Source: Tritrichomonas musculus
Taxonomy: Eukaryota; Parabasalia; Tritrichomonadida; Tritrichomonadidae
Direction of reading: 5' to 3'
Length of the DNA stretch: 64,000 nt
Assembly (NCBI GenBank): GCA_039105265.1
Contig: JAPFFF010000076.1
Coordinates: forward strand, 62,001 to 126,000
Made by a program: the position numbers and the translations under genes. Below, one piece after another: positions 51,940 to 62,276 of the stretch. Positions within the stretch are counted from its first letter, which is position 1. The number at the start of each line of letters is the position of its first letter. The notes beneath the pieces are model-generated. The model saw only the letters and a list, made by a program, of their open reading frames with translations, ran no database searches and was not told the DNA's origin.

Positions 51940-52389
51940 AAAAATTTATGCGAATTCAAAAAGTTTCATTAATATTAAATAAGCGTCTTAAATCCCAATT
52001 CAATGAAACAAAAGAAGACCTATTTGATTTTGGAAATTCATTTGGTTATGAAAATCCAAAAATTTCTGATGATTGTATGATGGTCCAATTTACGCCCGAC
52101 ACCCTGTAACTGATCTTTATTTGTTCAATTTAGATTTTAATATCGCATTCCAAGAAATAATCTTGTTGACATACTCAATTATTGATGTCCGCACCTCTAA
52201 AGAAAAGACAGAAACGAGTTCCACTCTCAAGTACAAATCGGCTGTAACGGTTTGACAAAAAATACTCAAAATCATTGGAGTATTACTTGCAAGAGTGCAA
52301 TGTAAGGAGCACGATAGGTGAAGCTTTCGATGAACTTAAAAAACATATCAAAATTTTAAATAAAAAGTCCGCATTAACAATCATATCAT
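51940..52389 (+). pseudogene. Remnant of an acyltransferase-like (AATase/condensation fold) gene, C-terminal half
   Basis: The first piece (51948-52109) gives NKRLKSQFNETKEDLFDF followed by DDCMMVQFTPDTL. The second (about 52130-52255) gives LLTYSIIDVRTSKEK. The third (about 52258-52389) gives SKSLEYYLQECNVRSTIGEA and AFDELKKHI. All three align in order with the better-preserved copy at 62.3-63.3 kb (FDANKEELFDY, LTYAVIDETI, SKSLEHYLQTF). At least two frame changes separate them and the N-terminal half with the HxxxDG motif is missing. It is a decayed host gene copy. Confidence 0.5.
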
Positions 52390-52544
52390 AATATAAAAGA
52401 TATCTTTTATATTATGATATTAACATGTGCAGAATTAATGAAAATATCAGTCAAATTTTTAAAATCTTGATGTTTTACCCTTCATAAAAAGATTACAAAA
52501 TAACAATTATTGTTTATTACGCTTTTTCTTATTATCGGATCACA

Positions 52545-52781
52545 TTGGCAGTTGAAAATACTGTTTTGAATGCAATTTTTAAAAACCACTTAAATGCAAT
52601 CTTTTTGAATTTCATCGATGATTGCGCTTTTGTTGGACTATCATCTCTGGTAGAAATCACAGTTCTCTTTTCAGTAACTAATATTAGGAATTGTTCTTTC
52701 AGTTGCTTTTTTCATCAATTAGTGAATATGCATATACATGAATTACATACAATGCAAACACTGAAGTTTTTAAAAAAATAA
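52545..52781 (+). pseudogene. Fragment of a BspA-like LRR gene
   Basis: The 78-residue frame contains IDDCAFVGLSSLVEITV followed by SVTNIRNCSFSCF, two LRR_5 (BspA-type) repeats. The rest of a normal LRR gene is absent on both sides, so this is a remnant. Confidence 0.45.
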
Positions 52782-52935
52782 TAAAAATAAAGAGACATAT
52801 TAACAATGATATCTAAGCTTCTTGTATTTATTAAATTAATTTATATTGATAATTGTTCTATGGGAATGAATTCTCATTTTTTTATTTGTTTAAATCTTTC
52901 TATCACGTGTGCGAAAATAATAATTAATCGTATGA

Positions 52936-53271
52936 TCAATTATAAATCTCGTCAATAGATTGCAGTATGGTTTCTTTATTAATTGTTGGATCCCGAACAT
53001 TTGAAATTATGAAATTATCATTTTTGCCTTTTATGTATGCAAATAACAGCATATCTGCAGCTAAACTTTTCTGATCAATTTCAATTAAAACATGTGCGAT
53101 ATAAAATAAGAAATCATATTCATAAGGTTTAATCTCTTTTTCCCAATTTTGCAAATCATCGATAATAAGAATTTGTTTCGTTTTTTTAATTTCATGTGTA
53201 CTTAAAAATTTACCAATCAGATGTTCTTTTAATAAATTATGATAAGTATATCCTACAATTGAAAATTCCAT
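52936..53271 (-). CDS. Small hypothetical protein
   Basis: A 111-residue frame from the ATG at 53271. The sequence has mixed composition with a predicted alpha/beta character: IKKTKQILIIDDLQNWEK, then YDFLFYIAHVLIEIDQKS. No domain was recognised. It lies among remnants of other genes and could itself be a fragment. Confidence 0.4.
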   Translation of the reverse strand: MEFSIVGYTYHNLLKEHLIGKFLSTHEIKKTKQILIIDDLQNWEKEIKPYEYDFLFYIAHVLIEIDQKSLAADMLLFAYIKGKNDNFIISNVRDPTINKETILQSIDEIYN

Positions 53272-53403
53272 ATATATTTTTCCAAAATTTCTTTTTAAAA
53301 TTTCAGTGGTTTATTTATAAATTTTCACTTTTTCAAATAAAAGTTTTCTAAAGCAATACAATTTTATTAACGTTTTTTTGTTTTACAAAACAATATAATC
53401 TGC

Positions 53404-54015
53404 AATGACTCTAGCAAAACAGAAAGTAAATCCGATGCAGAATAGTTTTATAATAGGTGATATTACATTTTTAGTTGGTTTGCAATTTAAGAAGGGCTAC
53501 AACATTCAAAATGCATTAGCTTTTTTTGAAAAAGCATTAATTCCACTTCATATTAAATAACAATGGATATTTTATAAGAAGAAACGAACCTTCCAAAATT
53601 TGTTCAATTCAAAATTTTGATTCTATTCAAGAAGTTTCAGATTATGCAAATATCAACATTCGTCCGCAATTTGATAAAGAGCTTGGGTTAATTGCTCATA
53701 ATGACAATCAATTAATCTTAAATTTAAATCATGCCAGTTGTGATGGAACATTTGTCAGATATTTATTAGATTATTTTTCAAATAGTAAAATTCTTGAAAA
53801 TGTTCCCTTATTTAACGAAAATGATTTTATTACTTTTAAAAAAGAAATACAAAATTCACCATAAAAAATATGGTTTTAATTTAAATAAAGTCGCAGAACT
53901 TAACGAAAAAAGTCCAAAAGACAAATTACCACGAATAATCGACAAATTATATTACTTGGGGCTATATTATGATAGCATTTTTAAAATTCTTTATGAATCA
54001 TATCGAAGAAAATAA
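53404..54015 (+). pseudogene. Remnant of an acyltransferase-like gene, N-terminal half
   Basis: An ATG at 53404 opens a frame (TLAKQKVNPMQNSFIIGD) that ends at 53560. The next frame continues the protein: DSIQEVSDYANINIRPQ, then LILNLNHASCDGTFVRYL. NHASCDG matches the catalytic HxxxDG motif of the CoA-dependent acyltransferase/condensation fold. A further frame follows to 54015. Two or more frame changes make it inactive. It is the same family as the remnants at 51.9 and 62.3 kb. Confidence 0.5.
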
Positions 54016-54486
54016 TTTTTATATAGTTATAAATACCAAATTATTTCATTTTCAGATTTTCATCCAAAAACAACAGATGATAATCAAAACAAAATCCCAA
54101 ATATTAATGAAATATTTTAATATTTATCAATAATTTACCAAATGAATCATGCTTAAAATATGATGATAGTTAGTTAAATCATAAAAAAATCATTATTTGA
54201 TTTATAATTCTTAGTCGAAGATATTAATATTATATTAACATCTATATATTAAATATTAATAATTAAATTATTTAATTATTTTGAGTAATTAGATTTTTTT
54301 TATTAAGATAAAATTGAAATTATCATAAGATATAAGCAATTCAATTTTTTAAAATAGATTTATAGCTCAAAATCTGAAAAAAATATTAGAGAAATTATAA
54401 TAAATAGCATTTAATTCTAGAATAAAATAATATATATTAATATTATAAAAAAAATCCAAAAATTTTCTCAGCATCACCAAAAAATA

Positions 54487-54861
54487 GACTTGGTCAATGT
54501 CTTGGACTCAAGGACTAAACCAACCTTGTCAATTTTTTTTCATCTTTTATCTAAACAAAAAATCAACAAAATAGAAATTTTTCTAAATAAAAAGTAATAT
54601 CTTAAATTAGTTATCATGATATATAAATAAGAAAATAAAATTTAAAGATAAAATCTCAAAAAAGTTGCACTCAAAACAAAATTTGGAATTTAAAAAATGG
54701 ATTTTGGATGTCACTTTTTCAGAGTTATCTTTAGAAAAAATATACGATAAAATAAGATAAAATTTTTAAACTATAATTGAAATACTTTGTTAGGTCTTTG
54801 GAAGTCCTTGGTCCTTGAAAGTCCTTTGAAAAGTTTTCAAGTCCAGGACATTGACCAAGCC
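54487..54861. repeat. Inverted-repeat element, about 375 bp
   Basis: GACTTGGTCAATGTCTTGGA at 54487 matches the inverse of 54842-54861 with two differences over 22 bases. Short GGACT/AGTCC words recur just inside both ends (about 54507-54522 and 54800-54830). The interior is AT-rich and non-coding. It is most simply a non-autonomous DNA transposon; no duplication at its borders was identified. Confidence 0.6.
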
Positions 54862-55052
54862 TACCAAAAAAAAAATTGTAGCCAGAGGGCAATATTGTCA
54901 TTATATCTCAAATTACATATTTTATATTTCATTTTATGTGAATTTAAATTAAGTGTCAAGTATTTTAGGAAAAAAAACTGTTAAGAAGTATCTAAATATT
55001 TTTCGTTATTTGGTTAACAAAAAATATGTTAACAATAACGTACAAAAAATTT

Positions 55053-56480
55053 TCATTTGTTACGAGTTTGTGGTATAAATCTTAATTCCTGCAATTTTTG
55101 TTGTGCTTCTTGAAAGCCTTGGTTAGCTGATTTTTCAAAGTACTCTTTTGCTTTTTGTAAGTCACTTTCGCATCCATTTCCTTTCTCATACATAATTCCA
55201 ACATTGAATTGTGCTTTAGCATTTCCAAGATCAGCTGAACGTTTAAAATAATTAAAAGCTTTTTTGCTATCTTTTGCAACACCAAAACTTCCTTCAGCAT
55301 AAAACGTCGCAAGGTTAAGAAGTGCTGCTGGGTAATCTAGTGCTGCAGCTCTTTCATAAAATTGAATAGATTTTTCCTGATTTACAGGGACGCCATCACC
55401 TTTTTCATACATAACTGCAAGATTGAAAAGGCATTTTGGATAATTTGGCTTCAAATTGACAGCTTTTTCATAAAGTTGGGCAGCCTTTTCTTTGTTTATT
55501 GGGACTCCTTCAGCGCCTTTGTAGTACAAAGTACCTAAATTGAAGTAAGCTTGATAAATGTTATGATCAGCAGCTTTTTGATAATATTTCACAGCTTCTC
55601 TTTGATCTCTTTTAACACCTTCTCCTTTGGAATACATCACGGCAAGATTGAATGCTGCCTTTGCGTTGTCCTGCTCTGCAGCTTTCTTATAAAGCTCGAA
55701 TGCTTTTGATATATCTTGGATGACACCTTCACCTTTAGCATACATTGCGCCAAGATTGAGTTGTGCTTCAGGATCACCTTGATCTGCTGCCTTTTGAAAA
55801 AGTTGTGCAGCTTTTTCAATGTCCTTTGGAATACCATTTTCACCTTTTGAGTAAATGACACCAAGATTGAATTGGGCTCTCGAAACACCTTTTTCTGATG
55901 CTGCCGTATAAAGTTCAACAGCTTTTTTGATGTCTTTTTCAATAACACCTTTTTCACCTTGTTGATACATGATGCCAAGATTGAATTGTGCTTTCTCATT
56001 TCCATTGGCCGCTGATTTATTGTATAATTCAAATGCTCTCTTTTTGTTGACAGGAATGATATCACCTTGATCGTACATAAGACCTAAATTAAGTTGTGCA
56101 TCTGAATGATTTTGTGCTGCTGCTTTCTCATAAAGTTCAAGTGCTTTTTCTGTGTCAACAGGAATACCATCACCTTTCATGTACATACGAGCAAGATTTG
56201 TCTGTGCATTCGCATTTCCTTGATTTGCTGCTAGCTGATATAATTCGGATGATCGTTTTTTATCAATAGGAACGCCATCACCTTTTGAATACATGAGACC
56301 AAGATTGAATTGTGCCTTCACATTTCCAAGTAAAGCTGCTTTTTCATAATATTCTGCAGCCTTCACTTTATCTTTTGGAACACCTTTTCCGAGGGAATAC
56401 ATTAATCCTAAATTGAAAAGAGCTGCTGGATCATTTATTTCGGCAGCTTTCATCAGTGTATCTAGAGTTGAAGCATCCAT
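55053..56480 (-). CDS. Sel1-like repeat protein
   Basis: The 475-residue protein is made of about 13 Sel1-like repeats of about 36 residues from residue 10 to 465, for example AQFNLGLMYSKGDGVPIDK followed by ELYQLAANQG. There is no kinase, signal peptide or membrane segment; the short C-terminal tail reads QKLQELRFIPQTRNK. Sel1 solenoids act as adaptors in complexes, including ER-associated degradation in other eukaryotes. The lack of a signal peptide suggests a cytosolic adaptor. Repeats are more regular than in the kinase-Sel1 gene at 18-23 kb. ATG at 56480 is preceded by a T-rich leader. Confidence 0.9.
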   Translation of the reverse strand: MDASTLDTLMKAAEINDPAALFNLGLMYSLGKGVPKDKVKAAEYYEKAALLGNVKAQFNLGLMYSKGDGVPIDKKRSSELYQLAANQGNANAQTNLARMYMKGDGIPVDTEKALELYEKAAAQNHSDAQLNLGLMYDQGDIIPVNKKRAFELYNKSAANGNEKAQFNLGIMYQQGEKGVIEKDIKKAVELYTAASEKGVSRAQFNLGVIYSKGENGIPKDIEKAAQLFQKAADQGDPEAQLNLGAMYAKGEGVIQDISKAFELYKKAAEQDNAKAAFNLAVMYSKGEGVKRDQREAVKYYQKAADHNIYQAYFNLGTLYYKGAEGVPINKEKAAQLYEKAVNLKPNYPKCLFNLAVMYEKGDGVPVNQEKSIQFYERAAALDYPAALLNLATFYAEGSFGVAKDSKKAFNYFKRSADLGNAKAQFNVGIMYEKGNGCESDLQKAKEYFEKSANQGFQEAQQKLQELRFIPQTRNK

Positions 56481-56765
56481 AAAAAAAATGTTATTTTTTT
56501 TTTTTTTTTTATTTTTTTGAATAGATCACATTGAAAAATTTTGAGGAAAAATTTTAACTTGGGCAAATCTAAGAAATTGCCCTATTTTGGGGAATATTTT
56601 TATCAACTTTAATATATTCAACTTATTAATAAAATATATGATTTCTACCTTTTTTTTTTTTTTTTAAGAGAATATATGTAATGATTATTACAATTAAATA
56701 TTATGTCACTAAACATATTTTTACAATTTAATGCAGAAAATCTCATTTATTTTGGAATTATTTGA

Positions 56766-57365
56766 TTAATCAATAAGAGTGTTATACAAAGATGTAGTAC
56801 TTTCAATTTCATTATTCTCGGTAACTTTTTTCTTCATCATTACAGCATGCGAGAGCAGATGCAAAAAGAATTGGTAAAATTTCAACTGAGATTAAATAAA
56901 TTGATATATTTCGTAGCTAGATTAAATATCCTTTGAGTGAAATTATAATCATATCACCACAAAGATATCCTTTTATGCCTTCAATACCGCATTCTTCTTT
57001 TGGATTGTATCTGTAAAAACCACAACATTTAAAATTTCTTTCAAACAATAGTCGATTTTCTCTATATTTGTCACTATTCCAACTTTTTTCAATTGCCTTC
57101 ATAATTCCATCATCTTTACACATTGTTAAAATAATTATTGCTATTTTCAAAAAGATCAAAAGCAAAAGTAAGGTTAAATATGCTAAATAAAGTTTTTTCT
57201 CTTTTGCACAGCATTGAATTAAACCAATAAATGAATAAATGGTCATAAATCCTACTGAAACTATAGTAAGATAGAATTGAATGCAATTGTTTCTGATTAG
57301 TTTAAACCAAGGCTTGTTAAGTTCCGATATCGAGATATTAAAAACATTAAATATTCTTTTCTAAA
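56766..57365 (-). pseudogene. Tetraspanin, apparently broken
   Basis: From about 57365 the minus strand reads KRIFNVFNISISELNKPW and then CIQFYLTIVSVGFMTIYSF (a membrane helix). LAYLTLLLLLIFLKIAIIIL forms another helix. The large extracellular loop contains FKCCGFYRYNPKEECG, with the CCG motif typical of tetraspanins, and GYLCG. The frame stops after LKGYLI (56917). The expected last helix (VEILPILFASALACC) and cytoplasmic tail (VTENNEIESTTSLYNTLID) follow in two other frames to 56766. Tetraspanins organise plasma-membrane microdomains and are known in trichomonads. The first helix is not seen and at least two frame changes occur, so this copy is likely dead, unless introns are present. Confidence 0.6.
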
Positions 57366-58249
57366 AAAAAATCAATCATTTATATAAAATTAATATAACA
57401 GAACTATAATTATTTAACAATTTATAATTGTACAAAAAATTGTGAGATCTCAGAATTTTTTATAAGGAATTTGAAAACAAAAAATATAAAAAATCTATCA
57501 AAAAGTGATATACTTGATATCGAAATCTATTATCAGGTTTCAAAATAACAGATTTCTGAGATCGATTCTCAAAATAACAAGCCTAGTTTAAATCAAGGCT
57601 GAGCATCATAGCCTTTGACTAAACCTATATTAAAGAAAATGGTGAAAATGAGAGCTATGACTAATAACTAATATTGTCCAATGAGAGCACGCAGAGCAAG
57701 TACAAGTCATTGATAAAATTAATATTCTTCTATTAATTGAAAAAGTTATCTCTGTTTGAAAGCTTATTTAAAATACTCATTTGATTCATAAAAAAGGTTA
57801 TAAAGTAACGGTAATTTTATTTACAAAAAATAATTACGTTTTTTTTTTCATTATCTCAAAGAAAGAATAAATGTATTTCTTTCCATTTTATCTCTTGATT
57901 CAATACATCACTTTATATTCTAAAGTTTCTCATTCAAATATATCATGCTAATTATATGAATTGTTTCAACTGAGGTCAAAGATTCTTTTTCTTTTTTCGA
58001 AATGAATTCAATATATTTTTCATATCACATTTCCACTCTTGAATTCAAAAAAGGAAATTTAATTCATATTATTTATTTAGTTCCCATTTTTAGAATGAAA
58101 CCATTGCTATAAATGGTATACATCTTGAATTGAATTTTTTGCATATTATATTTAAAGTAAAGATGCAAAGATTTTAAGTTTTTATAAAACAGAAAAATTA
58201 ATAAGAAAATTTTACAGAAATTAATTCAATATTGGATTCTCAACTATCA
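57366..58249. other. AT-rich intergenic region
   Basis: No gene or clear repeat recognised. The region is AT-rich with a few GC-richer words near 57590-57710. Confidence 0.55.
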
Positions 58250-59455
58250 TCAAAGTATATTTATGTTATCAATATCTTCTTGATTTTCAGAAGGTATTAC
58301 AAAAAATCCAAAAAAGACCGCAACAAAACATGAAACACTTGAAAAAAGAATAGATCCAAATTGACCGAAAGCTTCATCAAATTTTGACAATAATACATCC
58401 ATTAACGTGGATAAAAACATATTCCAAGCCAAATTTATTCCAGTACTTTCAAGTCTTACACCTTCTGGCATCATTGTTCCACATAAATACCAAGGAATAG
58501 GGCCTTGACCAAGTCCGTAGAATAAGAAATAAAAAAAGACAGCTAGTGATCTAATCCAATTTGCAAAATTTGATTTTAATGTGGCTGCATAAATGGCCAA
58601 ACCAATACAAAGGCCTATTGATGATATTACCCACATATATTTTGAAGATAATACGTCAGACATGAAGGCAGAATTTATAACAGCTATTGCACCAACAAAA
58701 TTAAACAAGCAGGCTTGCAAATTATTGTCTAAATCTAGACCAATTCCTGATAATATATCTGATAATTGTTGAAGAAGTGTCCCTATTCCTGACATTTGCT
58801 GTAGAAGCATAGTTAAAAGCATAATTATTAATAAACGAATGTTTTCTCTTTTGTTGACATATTCTTTGGTAAATGATTTTGGTAAAATATAGATTTCTGG
58901 AACCAACCAAATAAGGCCTGAAAAAGCTAAAGAGAGAACAAAAAATATAATAATAACGACATTCCATGAAAAATATACAAAGAGTAAATTCATTAAAAAT
59001 AAACCTACAAACATTGAAAATTGAATTAAAGATCCGCAAAAGCATTTTTTTGAGTTTACAGCGAAATTCAATATATAGGGAATAGTTGTTATTTGAAAGC
59101 AGCCCAAATAAATTCCTTGTAATGAACGGATAACATATAATAGATAGGTTCTGTTTTCATTCATCGCAAAGTAAAACAGCCAAGTAATTCCACTTAATAA
59201 AAAAGTAATTGAAATGATTAATTTCATTCTTAGAATTTTATAAAATATAAAAATGAATGATATTGAACTGATTAATCCCGCAAACATGGTTACTTTTTTG
59301 GAAAAATATCTTTCATAATATGTTAAATCAGTTTTTTCAACCCAATTTGATTTCATATCATCGACAATAAGATCCAATGAATCTGTTAATAAATTAAATT
59401 GTAAAGGAATACAAAGTAAAATTAATATATATATAGATTCTAGATCTAGTGACAT
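58250..59455 (-). CDS. MFS sugar-transporter-like protein
   Basis: The 401-residue protein has about 11-12 hydrophobic segments and sugar porter (SLC2-type) signatures. LLQQMSGIGTLLQQLSDIL resembles the QQxSGIN motif of helix 7, and GLGQGPIPWYLCGTMMPEG resembles the GxGPIPW...PxxxR motif of helix 10 and the following loop. It would move a hexose or related substrate across the plasma membrane. The first half is shortened: the RxGRR-type loop is replaced by KILRMKL and the total is below the usual 450-500 residues. Sugar transport is inferred from family motifs; substrate cannot be read. ATG at 59455. Confidence 0.85.
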   Translation of the reverse strand: MSLDLESIYILILLCIPLQFNLLTDSLDLIVDDMKSNWVEKTDLTYYERYFSKKVTMFAGLISSISFIFIFYKILRMKLIISITFLLSGITWLFYFAMNENRTYLLYVIRSLQGIYLGCFQITTIPYILNFAVNSKKCFCGSLIQFSMFVGLFLMNLLFVYFSWNVVIIIFFVLSLAFSGLIWLVPEIYILPKSFTKEYVNKRENIRLLIIMLLTMLLQQMSGIGTLLQQLSDILSGIGLDLDNNLQACLFNFVGAIAVINSAFMSDVLSSKYMWVISSIGLCIGLAIYAATLKSNFANWIRSLAVFFYFLFYGLGQGPIPWYLCGTMMPEGVRLESTGINLAWNMFLSTLMDVLLSKFDEAFGQFGSILFSSVSCFVAVFFGFFVIPSENQEDIDNINIL

Positions 59456-60641
59456 AGAAAAAAAAAAATTGAATTAAAATAAGTGGATGTGAATTTTTAA
59501 TGCTCTCAATATTTATGCTAATTTAAACTTCAAAATATAAATTTAACCAAAAAAATTATAATTAATAAAAGCACATCGGTTTGTGTTGTTTTCATTTAAA
59601 AAATATGGTGATAACTTTTTCAATATCATTCATATGAGATAATATTGATCTTTTTGAGCCAAATAGCTTTTCAAAAATGTGGATTGAGATATTTTTCTAA
59701 AAATCTTCATTTCGTTCACAATTCGTTTGAAATTCCTACAACTACATTTGATTTTATATCTTAAACCAAAAACATATATAAATTTTGATATTCATATAAA
59801 AATGTTTAACATTAAATATCTCAAATAATGCGAAAACATAGATTTTACTACTATTTTCTATATTTTTAATTATAAAATAATTATTTTTAAAATCAAAAAC
59901 ATCATAAAGTATCTTTAAATTCTTTTTTATAAAAATTAATTTATTCTTTGTTGTATATTTATGTTTAATGTCATTTAATAATGTCAATAAAAGGGAAATA
60001 TTTAATAACTTGATATTTTAAATGATATTAAAAATCTTTAATATTGAAATTTTCTATATTTAAAAAAAACATCATGTTTTCATTGAGGAAAAATATTAGA
60101 AATGAAATATTTATTATTTTAATTTTGTTTTTAGGAGTATAACTTAATTATCTGATTGAGAATTTTAAGAATAATAGTTTTATTTTTTATAATTATAATT
60201 GTGATAAATTGAATTGATTATTTGATATAAAAAAATATTTAATTGAAAATTTAAATCCGTTTGTATCTGTGCTAAACATCTTATTTAATATTATGAATTT
60301 ATTTTATTTTAATTATTGATTTTGAATTATTTTATCTGTTTATCGATTTTTAATTAAATCAATAATATATATTTTTAATTTTTATAACTAATATTTTAAA
60401 AAAAAATGCAAAAATATTAATATTTTGATAGTACATTATCAATTGTAATAAAGATATTTTTTTAATAATATATTGTAATATAAAATGTTTTGAAGTAAAA
60501 TAAATTAAAAAATATAAATAAAAACAAATATTGTTAGAGTTAATAAAATTATTTTAATTATATTTTTATATATATTAGTCTATAACTATTTTTATAATAT
60601 TTTTAAATAAAAAAATTTCAAAAGATTATCATATCAATTCA
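59456..60641. other. AT-rich gene-free region
   Basis: About 1.2 kb with no supportable gene. It is extremely AT-rich; the small frames are chance. Confidence 0.6.
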
Positions 60642-60646
60642 TCACT
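60642..60646 (+). promoter_or_regulatory. Possible Inr of the lipase gene
   Basis: TCACT matches the trichomonad Inr TCA(+1)Py(T/A), with +1 about 22 bases before the ATG at 60666. Short motif, so moderate support only. Confidence 0.35.
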
Positions 60647-60665
60647 TTATTTTAAAAAAAATCAA

Positions 60666-62021
60666 ATGGACCCGATTTTCATCCCAAAAAAAGGACTTAT
60701 AAGATTAGCAGACAAATGCCTATTATATCAAAAAGCCGATGGAACGAGAGAACAACTATATTTAGAAGTTCATCTACACTCTTTTTTCTTTTATATGTTT
60801 AATCATTCAATTCCACCATCAACCTCTCCACTTGTACCTACAGAATTACCAGATGATCAATTACGTCTTGCATTTCATTGCGTTTTAATGAGTTATCTTG
60901 CATATGAAGATCGTACGCAAATTATTTTTCCAGAAGATGTTCCAATAGTATACGAAGAATTCGAATCTGATGTTACGAAAATTCCTTTCTTTGTAACAGT
61001 TGATAAGGAGGTTAATGCTATCATAATTGCTTGTCGTGGTTCAAGTTGTACAGATGATTTCATTACAGATTCAATGGGAACTGGAATTAGTTTTGATGGA
61101 GGGAAAATTCATCAAGGTATATTTAATACAGCTACATATGTATTTTTGAAATGCCGTAATGTAATTTTAGATCTCAACCATAATTATAATGGTGAAGCAT
61201 TACAAAGAAAAGATACAAGTCAATTTGATTTTTCCCCAAAAAACAGAGAAAGTAAATATTTTAATGAGACTACGGAAAATTTCAGAGCTGGCTTTTTTGA
61301 TTCTAATACAGATAATCCCATGAAAATTGTTTGCACTGGACATTCACTTGGAGCTGGTGTTGCAGCTGTTCTTGCTCATATTTTTAGGAGAGAGTTTCCA
61401 AAGATGAAAGTTGAAGCAATGTGCTTTGCCCCTCCTCCAACATTATCTTTTGATTTATGGGAAAAGTCTGCCTCATACATTAAATCATTCATGATAGAGG
61501 GAGATATAGTTCCATTTTTATCGCTTCAAAATGTGGTTAAATTTACAAAAGTTCTATTTCCACATGATAATAACAAATATATTGCAAATTTAATTCAAAA
61601 ATATCTACAAAAATACACCGTTGATGAAATATCAGAAAAGTATTTGAATGAAAAGCTTTATCCACCTGGAAAATGCTATTTGATTAGACTTCCACAAACT
61701 AATCCTAACAGAGAAGAGAAAAAGAAACGCAGAAAGTTGTCCAAATCAGAAAAGAAAGAAATGAAAGCCAAAAACATGATTACACATCAAAATATTTGCA
61801 TTTGCCAGATTTTTAATCCAGAATATTTTTCTAATTTTGTGAAAAATATTGTAGAATCAAACCACAAATGCAAAAACTACATCAAAGTAATTGTAAGATT
61901 AAGACAGCAGCAAATTCAAGAAAAAGGAATTGAGGAAATATTCAAGAGGAAAAATTTGGGAAGAATTGATACTAGTGACTTTGATGAAACAGAGGAAAGT
62001 GGAGTAGAAAGATTGGTTTAA
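60666..62021 (+). CDS. Class 3 (diacylglycerol-type) lipase
   Basis: The 451-residue alpha/beta hydrolase belongs to the Lipase_3 group, which cleaves acylglycerols or phospholipids. IIIACRGSSCTDDFITD (about 119-135) supplies the oxyanion region. TGHSLGAGVAAVLAH holds the nucleophile Ser227 in GxSxG. EGDIVPFLS carries the probable catalytic Asp280; the His is not certain. A cluster of basic residues at about 346-372 (REEKKKRRKLSKSEKKEMK) interrupts the C-terminal part and could target the protein to membranes or nucleus. No signal peptide, so likely intracellular, as in DAG lipases. Start chosen at the first ATG. Confidence 0.88.
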   Translation: MDPIFIPKKGLIRLADKCLLYQKADGTREQLYLEVHLHSFFFYMFNHSIPPSTSPLVPTELPDDQLRLAFHCVLMSYLAYEDRTQIIFPEDVPIVYEEFESDVTKIPFFVTVDKEVNAIIIACRGSSCTDDFITDSMGTGISFDGGKIHQGIFNTATYVFLKCRNVILDLNHNYNGEALQRKDTSQFDFSPKNRESKYFNETTENFRAGFFDSNTDNPMKIVCTGHSLGAGVAAVLAHIFRREFPKMKVEAMCFAPPPTLSFDLWEKSASYIKSFMIEGDIVPFLSLQNVVKFTKVLFPHDNNKYIANLIQKYLQKYTVDEISEKYLNEKLYPPGKCYLIRLPQTNPNREEKKKRRKLSKSEKKEMKAKNMITHQNICICQIFNPEYFSNFVKNIVESNHKCKNYIKVIVRLRQQQIQEKGIEEIFKRKNLGRIDTSDFDETEESGVERLV

Positions 62022-62276
62022 TTGTTATTATTTATATATGTTATATAAATTAATGAAATTTACTAAAATCAGATTTTTTATAATAAATATAGAATCAAAA
62101 AGTCCCATCCTGATCAGGATCCTGAACTAGTTCTTTAAAAGGAATAGTTACGAGGAAAAGTTAACTAGGGATATCATACGGACAAAAGTGAAACAGGTGT
62201 AACAAATTATAATTGAGATTTGAATAAAAATATCAGAATAAAAATAAAATTTTAATATAAGGTTGGTTTTTTACTT
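62022..62276. other. Spacer between lipase and acyltransferase-like remnant
   Basis: A short AT-rich spacer between convergent genes. It contains the palindrome TCCTGATCAGGA near 62107. No gene. Confidence 0.5.

Noticed and set aside
59754-59987. 77-residue minus-strand frame
   Set aside because: Composition is that of random AT-rich DNA (Ile, Asn, Lys, Phe); no support for a gene.
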